From positions 1-14,117 of the forward strand of contig JBDLII010000044.1 in the NCBI GenBank assembly GCA_039714995.1: DNA of 14,117 bases, in the 5' to 3' direction. The stretch is from Sva-25 sp039714995 (GTDB lineage Bacteria; Pseudomonadota; Gammaproteobacteria; Chromatiales; Chromatiaceae). A model generated the notes under the pieces. It ran no database searches and was not told the DNA's origin. It saw only the letters and a list, made by a program, of their open reading frames with translations. Position numbers and translations under genes: made by a program. This document shows positions 14,110 through 14,117 of this stretch, piece after piece (positions within the stretch are counted from its first letter, which is position 1; each line of letters opens with the position of its first letter).

Positions 14110-14117
14110 ATGCCTGA
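14110..14117 (+). CDS. First codons of the next cox-operon gene (cut by window end)
   Basis: An ATG lies two bases after the stop of the 50-residue protein, and only Met-Pro and part of a third codon are inside the window. From common cox gene order the copper-insertion factor CtaG (Cox11) would be expected here, but eight bases cannot show it. Confidence 0.35.

Overview
The window looks like chromosomal DNA from a gammaproteobacterium. It is moderately GC-rich, with ATG/GTG starts and good Shine-Dalgarno sites. Gene content fits this group: a thiE-hemL junction, ubiX and mpl as neighbours, a DUF2244 protein ahead of a caa3-type cytochrome oxidase operon. A sulfur-oxidising or Chromatiales-like relative is possible, but the genus cannot be fixed from the sequence. 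No phage, integrase, transposase, tRNA, rRNA or CRISPR array is visible.

Layout. 1-3529 (+): the tail of thiE, then hemL (tetrapyrrole precursor synthesis), then a three-part membrane protein (DedA + PAP2 phosphatase + LssY-like tail). 3462-4070 (-): ubiX, converging on that gene with a 68-nt overlap. 4216-4417 (+): an FNR-like box followed by a gene for a 38-residue single-span membrane protein. 4516-8029 (-): mpl (murein peptide recycling), an unrecognised 223-residue membrane-anchored protein, and a DUF1343/NamZ-type putative exo-muramidase. 8371-9039 (+): a secreted SLT-type lytic transglycosylase behind a good sigma70-like promoter. 9163-9864 (+): an exported YceI-family protein ending in a CXXCH haem c motif. 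9892-9975: a palindromic dispersed-repeat element. 10078-10434 (+): a small membrane protein with two copies of a helical repeat, followed by a 52-nt almost perfect palindrome. 10665-14117 (+): DUF2244 protein, coxB with a fused cytochrome c domain, coxA, a 50-residue membrane protein, and the first codons of another gene, forming a cox operon that continues past the window.

How the genes fit together. Two themes dominate. One is envelope and peptidoglycan turnover: a lytic transglycosylase, a NamZ-like exo-muramidase, the Mpl ligase that reuses murein tripeptide, and a DedA-PAP2 fusion that could act on polyprenyl (phospho)lipids. The other is respiration and its cofactors: HemL for haem, UbiX for ubiquinone, a caa3-type oxidase, a haem-motif YceI protein, and an FNR-like site suggesting oxygen control of the microprotein.

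The most notable observation is in the oxidase. Subunit I keeps all metal ligands, the D-channel aspartate and the GHPEVY glutamate of an A1-type enzyme. By eye alignment, the K-channel lysine is Met337, flanked by Val334 and Asn340 at two other K-channel positions. The subunit II glutamate at the K-channel entrance is Gln111. Both ends of the classical K pathway therefore appear to be gone together.
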